Of a stretch of DNA of 24,388 nucleotides, positions 14,740 to 23,800 are shown in pieces. Made by a program: the position numbers and the translations under genes. Each line of letters opens with the position of its first letter. Position 1 is the stretch's first letter. This DNA is from SKVR01 sp964491395 (GTDB lineage: Bacteria > Bacteroidota > Bacteroidia > Bacteroidales > UBA7960). Location of the stretch: positions 1 through 24,388 of the forward strand of contig CAZBGI010000053.1 in NCBI GenBank assembly GCA_964491395.1, written 5' to 3'. Below the pieces are notes generated by a model that saw nothing but the letters and a program-made list of their open reading frames with translations, was not told the DNA's origin and made no database searches.

Positions 14740-15267
14740 CTATTCTTCTGAATCATTCTTGTACCAACCTGCATATTTGATATAATTTTGAGAAATCCGG
14801 TCCAGCAAATGTCCGGTTAGCTCCTGGTTGATGTCTTTTATTTTTTTGGCAGGCACCCCGGCATATACACTTCCGGGCTCTATTACCGTATTTTCCAGAA
14901 CAACCGAGCCAGCTGCAATAACCGAGTTACTTCCTACTACGGCATTGTCCATGATTATGGCGTTCATTCCCACCAGCACATTATCTTCAATGGTGCAACC
15001 ATGTACAATGGCATTATGGGCTATAGAAACATTGTTGCCCACTGTAGTTGGCGCTGTTTCATAAGTACAGTGAATAATAGCGCCATCCTGAATATTCACC
15101 TTGTTGCCAATACGGATAAAATGAACATCGCCCCGCACTACAGCATTGAACCAAACACTGCATTGATCACCCATGATCACATCACCTATCACTGTTGCAT
15201 TTTCAGCCAGATAACAATCTTTTCCAAATTGAGGAGTAAATCCCCTTACCGTTTTTATAAGTGCCAT
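14740..15267 (-). CDS. Gamma-carbonic-anhydrase-like left-handed beta-helix protein
   Basis: A 175-residue hexapeptide-repeat protein of the gamma carbonic anhydrase / YrdA-PaaY group. Repeated (LIV)GxxxxI turns run from about residue 20 to 145 and form the left-handed beta-helix of a trimer. The three metal ligands are present: His66 (IIHCTY), His84 and His89 (AHNAIVHGC). Arg45-Asp47 (VVRGD) and Gln60-Asp61 also fit the active family. A C-terminal helix follows (about 147-170). Homologues hydrate CO2 or have unknown acyl-related roles; activity often cannot be predicted. It lies downstream of the sucA-sucB unit but is separated by about 500 bases and a weak promoter candidate (15296-15303), so it is likely transcribed alone. 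Confidence 0.92.
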   Translation of the reverse strand: MALIKTVRGFTPQFGKDCYLAENATVIGDVIMGDQCSVWFNAVVRGDVHFIRIGNKVNIQDGAIIHCTYETAPTTVGNNVSIAHNAIVHGCTIEDNVLVGMNAIIMDNAVVGSNSVIAAGSVVLENTVIEPGSVYAGVPAKKIKDINQELTGHLLDRISQNYIKYAGWYKNDSEE

Positions 15268-15295
15268 AGCAATTTATTTACATCCATAAATATTC

Positions 15296-15303
15296 GAAAC
15301 GTA
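15296..15303 (-). promoter_or_regulatory. Weak promoter candidate for the carbonic-anhydrase-like gene
   Basis: The minus strand reads TACGTTTC, one base from TAnnTTTG, about 30 bases before the start codon. No -33 element is obvious. Confidence 0.25.
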
Positions 15304-15451
15304 ATTTTCTGCTCAATGATACTTGTCTGCATACATTCTGAGAAAGTAAAACTGAAATATGCATGAGCATTGTGCATAATTCAAAACAACTCCTGCCTGC
15401 TAATTCAACATTTTATACCCCACCTTGTTTAGTGAAAGCTGTCAAACGTCA

Positions 15452-15757
15452 TCAGAAACAGGTATGCGCATAAGCAGGCAAAAATACAACATTTAATCGG
15501 GATGCAATTTTTCTGGTGCTCAGCAGTGTATTTATTACATCGCTGGTTTTGGGCAATTTGACAGGTACTACAAAATTTATCCATCTTTTCACCCTCAACC
15601 TTTCTGAATGGCTGTTACCTTCAATAGTGCGCGACGGAAGCCGGTAGTCGATGATAATACCTGTAGGTCTGATTGCATGTACGCCCACTTTTCCTGCCAC
15701 TGACCTTGTATTGGAGTGAACTGGGGAGTGTAAGGCCTCTACCGCTATCATCAGCAT
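15452..15757 (-). CDS. Uncertain 101-codon open frame after sucB
   Basis: This open frame starts 8 bases after the sucB stop on the same strand and would be a 101-residue basic protein. I do not recognise the translation. It contains no signal peptide or membrane segment, and has a mixed, soluble-looking composition with segments such as GIIIDYRLPSRTIEG and LLSTRKIASRLNVVF. Codon choice is not obviously different from neighbours. It could be a small unknown gene coupled to sucB, or chance. The remaining bases up to the carbonic-anhydrase-like gene (15268-15451) hold nothing recognisable. Confidence 0.3.
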   Translation of the reverse strand: MLMIAVEALHSPVHSNTRSVAGKVGVHAIRPTGIIIDYRLPSRTIEGNSHSERLRVKRWINFVVPVKLPKTSDVINTLLSTRKIASRLNVVFLPAYAHTCF

Positions 15758-15765
15758 AAGATGCT

Positions 15766-17088
15766 CTATAATCCCAATAAAACTTCTTCCGGATTTTTGC
15801 CTGGGAAGAGCATAGAAACAGGATTTTCAAGATATTCTTTCACTTTCACCAGAAAACCCACCGATTCTTTTCCATCAATGATGCGATGGTCATAAGACAG
15901 TGCGAGGTACATTACCGGACGAATTTCTACTTTGCCATTTATGGCCACGGGTCTGTCTACAATATTGTGCATACCCAGAATAGCACTTTGGGGCGGGTTA
16001 ATTATAGGAGTAGAAAGCATAGAACCAAAAACACCACCGTTGGTAATGCTGAAAGTGCCTCCCGTGAGATCCTCAATGGTAATTTTATTGTCACGGGCCT
16101 TCCTGGCCATATTCCCTATTTCTTCTTCCAGTTCAAAAAGGCTTTTGCTTTGCGCATCCCTTATAACAGGAACCATGAGCCCTTTGGGTGTGCTCACCGC
16201 TATCCCCACATCGGCATAATCCGGTATCACAATATGTCCCTCATCTATTTGTCCGTTAACCTGGGGGAAAGTGGGAATGCTTGATGTAACAGCTTTGACA
16301 AAAAAGGACATGAACCCGGGTTTGATGCCGTATTTATCCTGGAATTTATCTTTGAACTTATTACGTAGTTTCATAATTGCTGACATATCCACTTCATTAA
16401 AAGTGGTGAGCATGGCTGTATCATTTTTTACCGCCACCAGACGTTCGGCAATTTTGCGGCGCAGGGTGGTCATCTTAATCTTTTCCACCTCCCGGCTTCC
16501 TTTCCAGGCAGAAGTTTGCTCTGTGGGAGACGAAGGCTGTAACCTGTTCTTCTGACCGGCAAGCTGACCAATAGCCACCAGCAGGTCTTTTTTGGTTATT
16601 CGCTTATTATCCGGGTTCAGGGTAATATCATCAATGCTTACATTGAGTTCATCAAGGAGTTTTTCAGCCTGGGGGCTAAAGGTAAAATCCTCTGCAGCAG
16701 AGGCTTCGGCGGCCCTTTCAGAAGTTGATGAAACAGCATGGGAGGCGGGCTGTTGTTCAGTTTTTTCTTCTCCTGAATCTTTAGGTTTTTCTTCTTTAGG
16801 CTGCGTGTGTTCCTTCTCCTTTTTCTCAGCGGGGGAGCTGCTTTGAGGTTTCCCGGCAGAAGTATCAATCTGCCCGATGACTTTTCCGGGTTCAACAGTA
16901 CTCCCCTCTTCAATGATAATCTTTAAAATTCCAGCTCCATCAGCATTGATGGTCAAGGTAGCTTTGTCAGAATCTATTTCGGCTACCTCCTGGTCCTTTT
17001 CAATATAATCACCATCGGCAGCAAGCCATTTGGCGAGTTCTACCTGTGTTATGGATTCTCCAGCTTCCGGAACTTTTATATCAATCAT
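15766..17088 (-). CDS. sucB: Dihydrolipoyl succinyltransferase (E2 of 2-oxoglutarate dehydrogenase)
   Basis: The E2 core of the 2-oxoglutarate dehydrogenase complex moves the succinyl group from E1 to coenzyme A. The 440-residue chain has one lipoyl domain (1-76) with the lipoylated Lys42 in EIDSDKAT and a flexible Glu/Lys/Pro/Ser/Ala-rich linker (about 77-135). A peripheral-subunit-binding domain (about 137-174, FSPQAEKLLDELNV) and the acyltransferase domain (about 203-438) follow. The catalytic motif SYDHRIIDG supplies His401 and Asp405. Its place 149 bases after sucA and the REKIAERL-like motif (LRRKIAERLV) support succinyl rather than acetyl transfer. No promoter box was found in the gap, so it is probably co-transcribed with sucA. 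The E3 gene (lpd) is not in the window. Confidence 0.96.
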   Translation of the reverse strand: MIDIKVPEAGESITQVELAKWLAADGDYIEKDQEVAEIDSDKATLTINADGAGILKIIIEEGSTVEPGKVIGQIDTSAGKPQSSSPAEKKEKEHTQPKEEKPKDSGEEKTEQQPASHAVSSTSERAAEASAAEDFTFSPQAEKLLDELNVSIDDITLNPDNKRITKKDLLVAIGQLAGQKNRLQPSSPTEQTSAWKGSREVEKIKMTTLRRKIAERLVAVKNDTAMLTTFNEVDMSAIMKLRNKFKDKFQDKYGIKPGFMSFFVKAVTSSIPTFPQVNGQIDEGHIVIPDYADVGIAVSTPKGLMVPVIRDAQSKSLFELEEEIGNMARKARDNKITIEDLTGGTFSITNGGVFGSMLSTPIINPPQSAILGMHNIVDRPVAINGKVEIRPVMYLALSYDHRIIDGKESVGFLVKVKEYLENPVSMLFPGKNPEEVLLGL

Positions 17089-17237
17089 ATAGTCTCTTAA
17101 TTGGTTATTTCTAAAATATGTTATTCAGGTTTTTACTGTCTTCCCTGGCAAATCTCTTTGCAGCCAAATGATAAAGATATGAAAAATCAACGAAGAACCG
17201 GTACAAGAAAACCAGGCATCGTTTCATCACTTTCAGA

Positions 17238-20039
17238 TTATTCAGAAACATTAAACTGATTCAAATGGCTAATGCATAACTGTTTGCAATCGCGGCAGAC
17301 ATTCTCGCAATTACAGTCTTCAAAAGATTTTTCTACAATTTTATTTTGCTGAATACCATGAAACTTGCTCGATCCACTGGCCGGGCTACCGCTGGGTGGA
17401 CGGGCAATGACTCCGGGTTCAACAAAATGCATAAACTCTTTGATAAAATTCCAGGCTCCCATATTTTTGGGTTCTTCCTGCACCCAAAGCCATCTTTGGG
17501 CATTGGAGTATTTCATCTGCAATGCCTTAATTTCCTTCTCAGGAAAGGGATAAAGCTGTTCCACCCGGATAATGGCGGTATTAAGCTTATTGTTTTTCCT
17601 GCGATAATCATCAAGCTCGTAATAGATTTTGCCGGAGCACAACACTATCCGGTCGGCAAATTCAACATCTACCGAATCATCATCTATCACACTTTGAAAA
17701 GAACCGGAAGCCAATTCATCAAGTGTGGAAGTACATTGAGGATGGCGCAACAAACTTTTAGGTGTAAAAACCACCAGGGGTTTCCGGAAGTTTCTTTTCA
17801 TCTGCCTTCGCAAAAGATGGTAAAAATTGGCCGGTGTAGTACAATTGGCCACCTGGATATTATTATCAGCACAACTGGCCAGAAACCTTTCCATGCGTGC
17901 ACTGGAGTGCTCAGGACCCTGCCCCTCAAATCCATGCGGCAACAACATTACCAGGCCGTTCATCACGCGCCATTTTTCTTCTGCACTAACAACAAATTGG
18001 TCCAGGATGATTTGCGCACCATTAACAAAGTCTCCAAACTGTGCCTCCCATATTACCAGGCTGCCCGGGCTTGCCATGGCATAACCATATTCAAAGCCCA
18101 ATACCCCGTATTCAGAAAGAAGGGAATTATAAATTTCAAAACGCCCCTGATTGTCAGATAAATTATTCAGCGGTACATATCCCGCAGCGGTATCTTCAGT
18201 AATAAGCACTGCATGCCGGTGAGAAAAAGTACCCCTGGCTACATCCTGACCCGAAAACCGTACATTAACTCCTTCATGCAACAAGCTGGCATAGGCCAGC
18301 AGTTCGCCCATAGCCCAGTCCAGCTTTTGCCCTTCTTCGGTCATCTTCTCTCTTTCCTGCATCAGGCGAATGGTTTTTCTGAAAAAAGACATATTCTCAG
18401 GCAAATGACACATCTTCTTTCCCAAATCCCGGAGAATTTTCTTGTCCAGGCGGGTGTCAGCTTCATTATATATCTGCATCAAATCAGGCTTGGGAAAGCC
18501 CTCCCAGGTTTTTTCCAGGAACGGGTCTATACTTCCTTTTTCAATTTTCTGCGCCTGAGTCAATTCTTTATCCAGAAGCTCATTAAAAGTTTCCCGAAGT
18601 TGTCGGGCATCATCTTCTGAAACGGATCCTTCTTCCACCAGCTTTTTGATATAGAGGGTGGCAGGATCGGGATGTTTTTCGATGGTTTTATACAATATGG
18701 GCTGGGTAAAACGGGGTTCGTCGCTCTCGTTGTGCCCGTATTTGCGGTAGGAAAGCAAATCAATAAACACATCGCGCTGAAATTTCTGCCTGAACTGCAT
18801 GGCCAGTCCGATGGTATACACTACAGCTTCCACATCATCGCCATTGACATGAAAAACGGGGGATTGAATGGTCTTGGCCACATCGGTACAATAAGTGCTG
18901 CTTCGGGCATCCAGATAATTGGTGGTAAATCCCAGCTGATTGTTAATGATCAGATGGATGGTTCCCCCGGTTTTATAAGCCGGCAATTGTGACATCTGGA
19001 TGACTTCATAAACGACACCCTGTCCTGCAATTGAGGCATCACCATGAATAAGAATGGGAGCAACTTTCTGGTAGTCGCTCATGTATTTCAGATCTGCTTT
19101 GGCCCGGGAAAGACCTTCAACAACCGGAGTAACAGCTTCCAGGTGACTGGGATTGGGAGAGATGCTCAGGTTGATGGTTTCACCTTGCTTGGTTTTGGTT
19201 TCAAGGGTGCAACCCAAATGGTACTTTACGTCTCCAAGCAATCCTTCGTCTTCATAGGCATTGCTGTGAAACTCGCTGAAGATTTTACGATATGGTTTTT
19301 TCAGGATATTGGCCAGCACATTCAATCTGCCCCTATGGGCCATCCCTATAACATACTCTTTGATACCCATTCCTGCTCCCAGTTCAATTACAGAATCCAG
19401 CGCAGGAATCAAGGTTTCGCAACCCTCGAGAGAGAAACGCTTTTGCCCTGGGAATCGTTTTCTCACAAAGTGTTCAAAACCCACTGCTTCGGTTAGTTTC
19501 TTCAAAATCTGCCATTTGTCCTCTTTGCTGAAATGAGGCTGGTTGCGGCTGTTTTCCATTTTACTTTTCAACCACCCGACAATCTCGGGGCTTCGGATAA
19601 ACATATATTCCGCCCCAACACTCTGACAATAGGTGGTTTGCAGGTGTTCTGTAATTTGGCGCAAAGCAGCTTTTCCAATGCCAATTTCGTTGCCTGCCTG
19701 GAAGGTATGATCCAGATCGTCGTCGGATAGGCCGAAATTGGTGTGATCAAGGGTTGGAGCATACCTCCTGCGCGTACGCACCGGATTGGTTTTGGTGAAT
19801 AAATGGCCCCGCTCGCGATATGCATTGATAAGCTCAATGACATTAAATTCATTGCGAAACACCCGGGCTTCTTTTTCTGACAGGTTGTTGGAATCTGGAT
19901 AGCGGCTGAGTGCAAAATCAAATCCACGGAAAAAATTTTGCCAGTCCGCACTTACACTTTCTGGATTCGTAAGATAATCATTGTAAAGAGATTCTATCGT
20001 CTGGGGATCGGCATTGCCCAGATAGGAGAATTTTTCCAT
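17238..20039 (-). CDS. sucA: 2-oxoglutarate dehydrogenase E1 component
   Basis: The thiamine-diphosphate-dependent E1 subunit decarboxylates 2-oxoglutarate in the TCA cycle and passes the succinyl group to sucB. At 933 residues it has the family length. The N-terminal E2-binding segment (YLGNADPQTIESLYNDY) is followed by GMAHRGRLNV (near 235), HGDASIAGQG (near 330), the ThDP/magnesium stretch GDDVEA...INNQLGF and YRKYGHNESDEP (near 436), then the C-terminal transketolase-like half. After the usual end of the family (GSPASGSSKFH...) the protein continues with a cysteine-rich tail: Cys909, 911, 915, 918 and 922, spacing CxCx3CxxCx3C, and His925. That tail is unusual for E1. A good -7 box lies at 20073-20080, so sucA starts the sucA-sucB transcript. 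Confidence 0.97.
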   Translation of the reverse strand: MEKFSYLGNADPQTIESLYNDYLTNPESVSADWQNFFRGFDFALSRYPDSNNLSEKEARVFRNEFNVIELINAYRERGHLFTKTNPVRTRRRYAPTLDHTNFGLSDDDLDHTFQAGNEIGIGKAALRQITEHLQTTYCQSVGAEYMFIRSPEIVGWLKSKMENSRNQPHFSKEDKWQILKKLTEAVGFEHFVRKRFPGQKRFSLEGCETLIPALDSVIELGAGMGIKEYVIGMAHRGRLNVLANILKKPYRKIFSEFHSNAYEDEGLLGDVKYHLGCTLETKTKQGETINLSISPNPSHLEAVTPVVEGLSRAKADLKYMSDYQKVAPILIHGDASIAGQGVVYEVIQMSQLPAYKTGGTIHLIINNQLGFTTNYLDARSSTYCTDVAKTIQSPVFHVNGDDVEAVVYTIGLAMQFRQKFQRDVFIDLLSYRKYGHNESDEPRFTQPILYKTIEKHPDPATLYIKKLVEEGSVSEDDARQLRETFNELLDKELTQAQKIEKGSIDPFLEKTWEGFPKPDLMQIYNEADTRLDKKILRDLGKKMCHLPENMSFFRKTIRLMQEREKMTEEGQKLDWAMGELLAYASLLHEGVNVRFSGQDVARGTFSHRHAVLITEDTAAGYVPLNNLSDNQGRFEIYNSLLSEYGVLGFEYGYAMASPGSLVIWEAQFGDFVNGAQIILDQFVVSAEEKWRVMNGLVMLLPHGFEGQGPEHSSARMERFLASCADNNIQVANCTTPANFYHLLRRQMKRNFRKPLVVFTPKSLLRHPQCTSTLDELASGSFQSVIDDDSVDVEFADRIVLCSGKIYYELDDYRRKNNKLNTAIIRVEQLYPFPEKEIKALQMKYSNAQRWLWVQEEPKNMGAWNFIKEFMHFVEPGVIARPPSGSPASGSSKFHGIQQNKIVEKSFEDCNCENVCRDCKQLCISHLNQFNVSE

Positions 20040-20072
20040 TATATTGTGTTTTCTAAAGGCTTATGTTCTATA

Positions 20073-20080
20073 CAAAAATA
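20073..20080 (-). promoter_or_regulatory. Candidate sucA promoter (-7 box)
   Basis: The minus strand reads TATTTTTG, an exact TAnnTTTG match, predicting a leader of about 27 bases before the sucA ATG. No TTG stands at the usual -33 distance. Confidence 0.5.
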
Positions 20081-20847
20081 ACACTATTATTGTTTGATAG
20101 GTATTGAAATTAAACTATCCACAGAAGTTTTGCCAAAAGGCTGAAAAACATTCAACCCACATTTTTATATTTGCTTTGAAACGGTTAATGTAAAATTATG
20201 GAAAGCACAAAACAGAACAATCTCCATACATGCTATTTTGGTTTGCATTTTAACATTTGACAGCTCATTTATTTGTTTTTTTTCTATGAATATGCTTGTA
20301 TATCCGGATTATTGTTTTTCAACCTGGTTAAATGCTTGTCAATATAAGCAAAGACAGTATATTCAGAGATTTTTAATCCCCACTCCTAACCGCTTATTTT
20401 AAAGGACTAATCCCCATTAACCTAAAAGATAGTTTATTTTGTTTGCAATTAAATACTTTAATTACTATTTTTGAACACCAAACCGACACAGACCAAAAAA
20501 ACTCTGATATGTTATTTTTTGTTACCAAAGTTGAAAATCAGTATTCCTGCAGAATAATGATTCCCAAAATGACATTCTTGTTCTCCCCTTTACACTGCAT
20601 CCTTTTTCAGCACCCTTATCACTTTTCTGTAAATACTAAAATTTGTTACGGATAAATTTTCCGAAAGGAAGTTTTAAACAACTGCCTGTCAAATTAATAT
20701 GCATAAAGAGAAAACTTATCATTCAAAATAACAAACAACATGTCTAACTAAAAGCGGAGGTATATGATATAAGAAAGTCCAACACAAAACAATTATTATT
20801 ATTCTTGAATCAATAATTAAATTGCAAACTAAACTAAAATTAACATT
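20081..20847. other. Long AT-rich intergenic region before the giant surface protein gene
   Basis: About 770 bases with no convincing gene. A 70-codon plus-strand frame at 20443-20655 matches no family and is judged spurious. The main signals are the promoter candidate at 20442-20473, a second one-mismatch box TATTCTTG at 20800-20807, and a purine-rich GCGGAGG at 20754-20760 followed by a two-codon ATG ATA TAA frame. No terminator, tRNA or known riboswitch is seen. Confidence 0.5.
20442..20473 (+). promoter_or_regulatory. Two-part Bacteroidota promoter candidate for the surface protein gene
   Basis: TTTG at 20442-20445 and TATTTTTG at 20466-20473 match both the -33 and the -7 consensus with an ideal 20-base spacer. 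It is the best promoter match in the window. Transcription would start near 20480, leaving a leader of about 370 bases. Confidence 0.5.
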
Positions 20848-23800
20848 ATGAAGAGAATTACATTATTACTAAGCGTATTCTTATGGGTATTTGCCGTAAC
20901 CGGGCAAAGCTTTGAGATGGATCCTCAGGATTATGAGAAAATGCAGCAAATAAAAAAGGCTGAACGCGAGGCATCTTTCGTTGAGTTTACTGCAACAAAG
21001 AAAAGTGAGCATATCCCCACTCACTCACCTACAAAAAATGATTTTAGCAAAGGGCTCACTTATGGAGGAAATATCAGTGCACTGATTCTTTCTCCCGACG
21101 AAGATGGTACGGAAGCTTTAAGAGCGGCACTGGACGAATATGAGCATATCACTGCTACCAGCTTCCCGCTGGCTGATTTGCCCGACCTTGCCCTTTCCGA
21201 TCTTACTCCCTATGATGTCGTACTGGCCTTTAACAACAACAAATGGCTGGACATGGGAGGCATTGACCCCGATGTAGCCGGTGACATTGTTGCTGAATAT
21301 ATTGACGGTGGTGGTTTATTCGTTGAAGGTTCTTATCTGATGGACTATGCCAGTGGATGGGAATTTGGTGGTAACTACTACAACAACGGATATTCAGCTT
21401 TTACACATGCGACTGAAGATATTCAGGGGTCTTTTACCCTGGGAACCATTTTGGAACCCGATCACCCCATCATGACTGACCTTACAGAACTTGCTATACC
21501 CGATGGACTTATACAAGACAACCAGGTTGCTGAAGGAGCTGTAGGCATTGCTGAATGGGATAATGGAGAAATTTTAATTGCCGCCAAAACCAATGTGGTA
21601 TCGCTGAATCTTCTTCCCATGGCTACCGGAGAATTTAATTTTACCGGCGACGGCGTAACCCTTTACAACAATGCCATTGTATGGCTGATGAACAACCTTG
21701 CCGATCCTGCTTCACCGGCTCCTCCCACTGATTTGGCGGCCACACCGGCAGATATGGGTGTACTGGAAGTAGCTCTCGCATGGACCAATCCCTCTGAAAC
21801 TTTTGATGGAGAAACACTTACCGAACTGGATGAAGTGAGATTGTACCGCGATGGTGAACTTATTCATACCGTTAGCTCTCCTGCTATTGGTGGAGCAGAA
21901 ACATTTACTGATGATGACATTGATGCTGCAGGCACTTACAGTTACTCCGTTTATGGGGTAAATACTGCGGGAGAAGGCCCGGCAGCAACTGTATCTGTGT
22001 ATGTGGGTGAAGACGTTCCTGCTGCTCCCGGAGATGTTACGCTGGTGGCCGACGGCAACGATGGTCATGTCACATGGACTGCTCCCACAGAAGGATTGAA
22101 CGGCGGTTACATCGCTGGGGATGACCTTACTTATACCGTGGTACGCATGCCCGACGAAATGGAAGTAGCAACGGATATCGACGAACTTGAATTCCTCGAT
22201 ACTACGGTTCCCGGAATCGGAAACTATTTCTATATCGTAACGGCAAGCAACACCATAGGTGAAGGTGGAGCTGAAGCATCCAATGCAGCTTTACTGGGTG
22301 CAGAAGGAATCCTGGTTTATGAAACTTTTGATTACGAAACAGGAACCCTTCCTCCTGACTGGACCGTAGAGGCAGAACTTGACCCCGATGGTAACAACCA
22401 GGGAGATGGTATCACCAACTGGGGTGTTAACAACTCCTCCACTGCAGGAGGCGAAGCTCCCCAAATGAGATTTAGCTGGAGTCCACGTTTTGAAGGCATG
22501 TCACGCCTCATAACCGGCCCTATTGACACCGACGGTAACGAAGAGCTCAGGCTTAAATTTAAACAATATCTCAGCAATTTTTCCGTAGTGGAAAATACAT
22601 TGGCCGTAAGAGTTTCCTTTGATGCCGGTGAAACCTGGGAAGATTTGTGGACACATGAAATTACTGAAGGCATCCCTGCCATGGAAGCGGAACTTTACAT
22701 TGATGTACCCGCCGATAAAGCTACCATGCATATTGCCTGGGAATTTAACGGAGATGCTTACCAGATTAACAACTGGGACATTGACGATGTTGTCGTGGAA
22801 CCTGTGCTGGAAAATGATTTGGTTGCTTTATCCATTACCGGCAATACCACACCTTCTGAAGGCATAGAGAACACATACACCATTACGGTTCAAAATGCAG
22901 GTACCCTCACGCAAAGTGACTATACTGTGAAACTGATGCAGGAAGGTGATGTAGAAATTGCTTCAGTAGCCGGAGACGCAATTGAATTTGCTGAAACGCT
23001 AACCTATGAATTAGCATGGACTCCCACAGAAACCGGGCCAACACATCTGTATGGTGTAATTGAATTTGCAGCAGATGAAATGCCTGCAAACAACCAGACA
23101 CCCAACCTTGATATCGTGGTTCAGGCCGCAGACATCACGGTGGTGACTATCGGTACCGGTACCGACTACCCCAATGTACGCATGCCTTTCGACTTCTTCT
23201 ATAGAAATAGCCTTATCCAGTCCATCTATTATCCCGATGAAATTGGCATGGGCGGTGGCGTTATTACAGGTGTTCAATACACCAATAATTTTGCCACTGA
23301 TTTGCCTGCCAGAGAAATTGCGATCTGGATTGGTGAAACAGAACAGGACAACCTGACAGATGGATTTATCGACCCCTCCACATTGCAGCTTGTCTATGAA
23401 GGTGCTGTTGATTTCCCGGATGGTGAAAACAACATTTTCATCAGCTTCGATGATATTTATATTTATACCGGAGGCAACCTGGTAGTTTACACCCAAAGAG
23501 TTTGGGAGGAAGAATATCATAGCTCCAGTGATCGTTTTTACGGCACTGAAGACCCGGATTCCGATCGTACCCGTCGTCGTGCAGCTGACGGAACAGAAGG
23601 ACTTGACCCCATGAACCCCGAAGGAGGAGCTGCCAGTGACTGGCACCCCAACACCTCTTTTTATTTTTCCACTGCTGGTTTGGGAGCTTTGGAAGGTAAC
23701 GTAACCGATGGCACCGATCCGGTAGAAGATGTTTTGGTAAAAGTTTTGGGCACCATGGCATCTACCCATACCGATGCCGACGGTAATTATGAGTTCCCCT

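Noticed and set aside
17346..18161. 271-codon plus-strand frame opposite sucA
   Set aside because: Fully antisense to conserved sucA sequence and without recognisable domains; a shadow frame.
20118..20126. DnaA-box-like CTATCCACA
   Set aside because: A single copy with one mismatch to TTATCCACA; no cluster, no dnaA or dnaN nearby, so no origin is claimed.
20443..20655. 70-codon plus-strand frame upstream of the surface protein
   Set aside because: It overlaps the promoter candidate, has no recognisable homology and low-complexity AT-rich coding.
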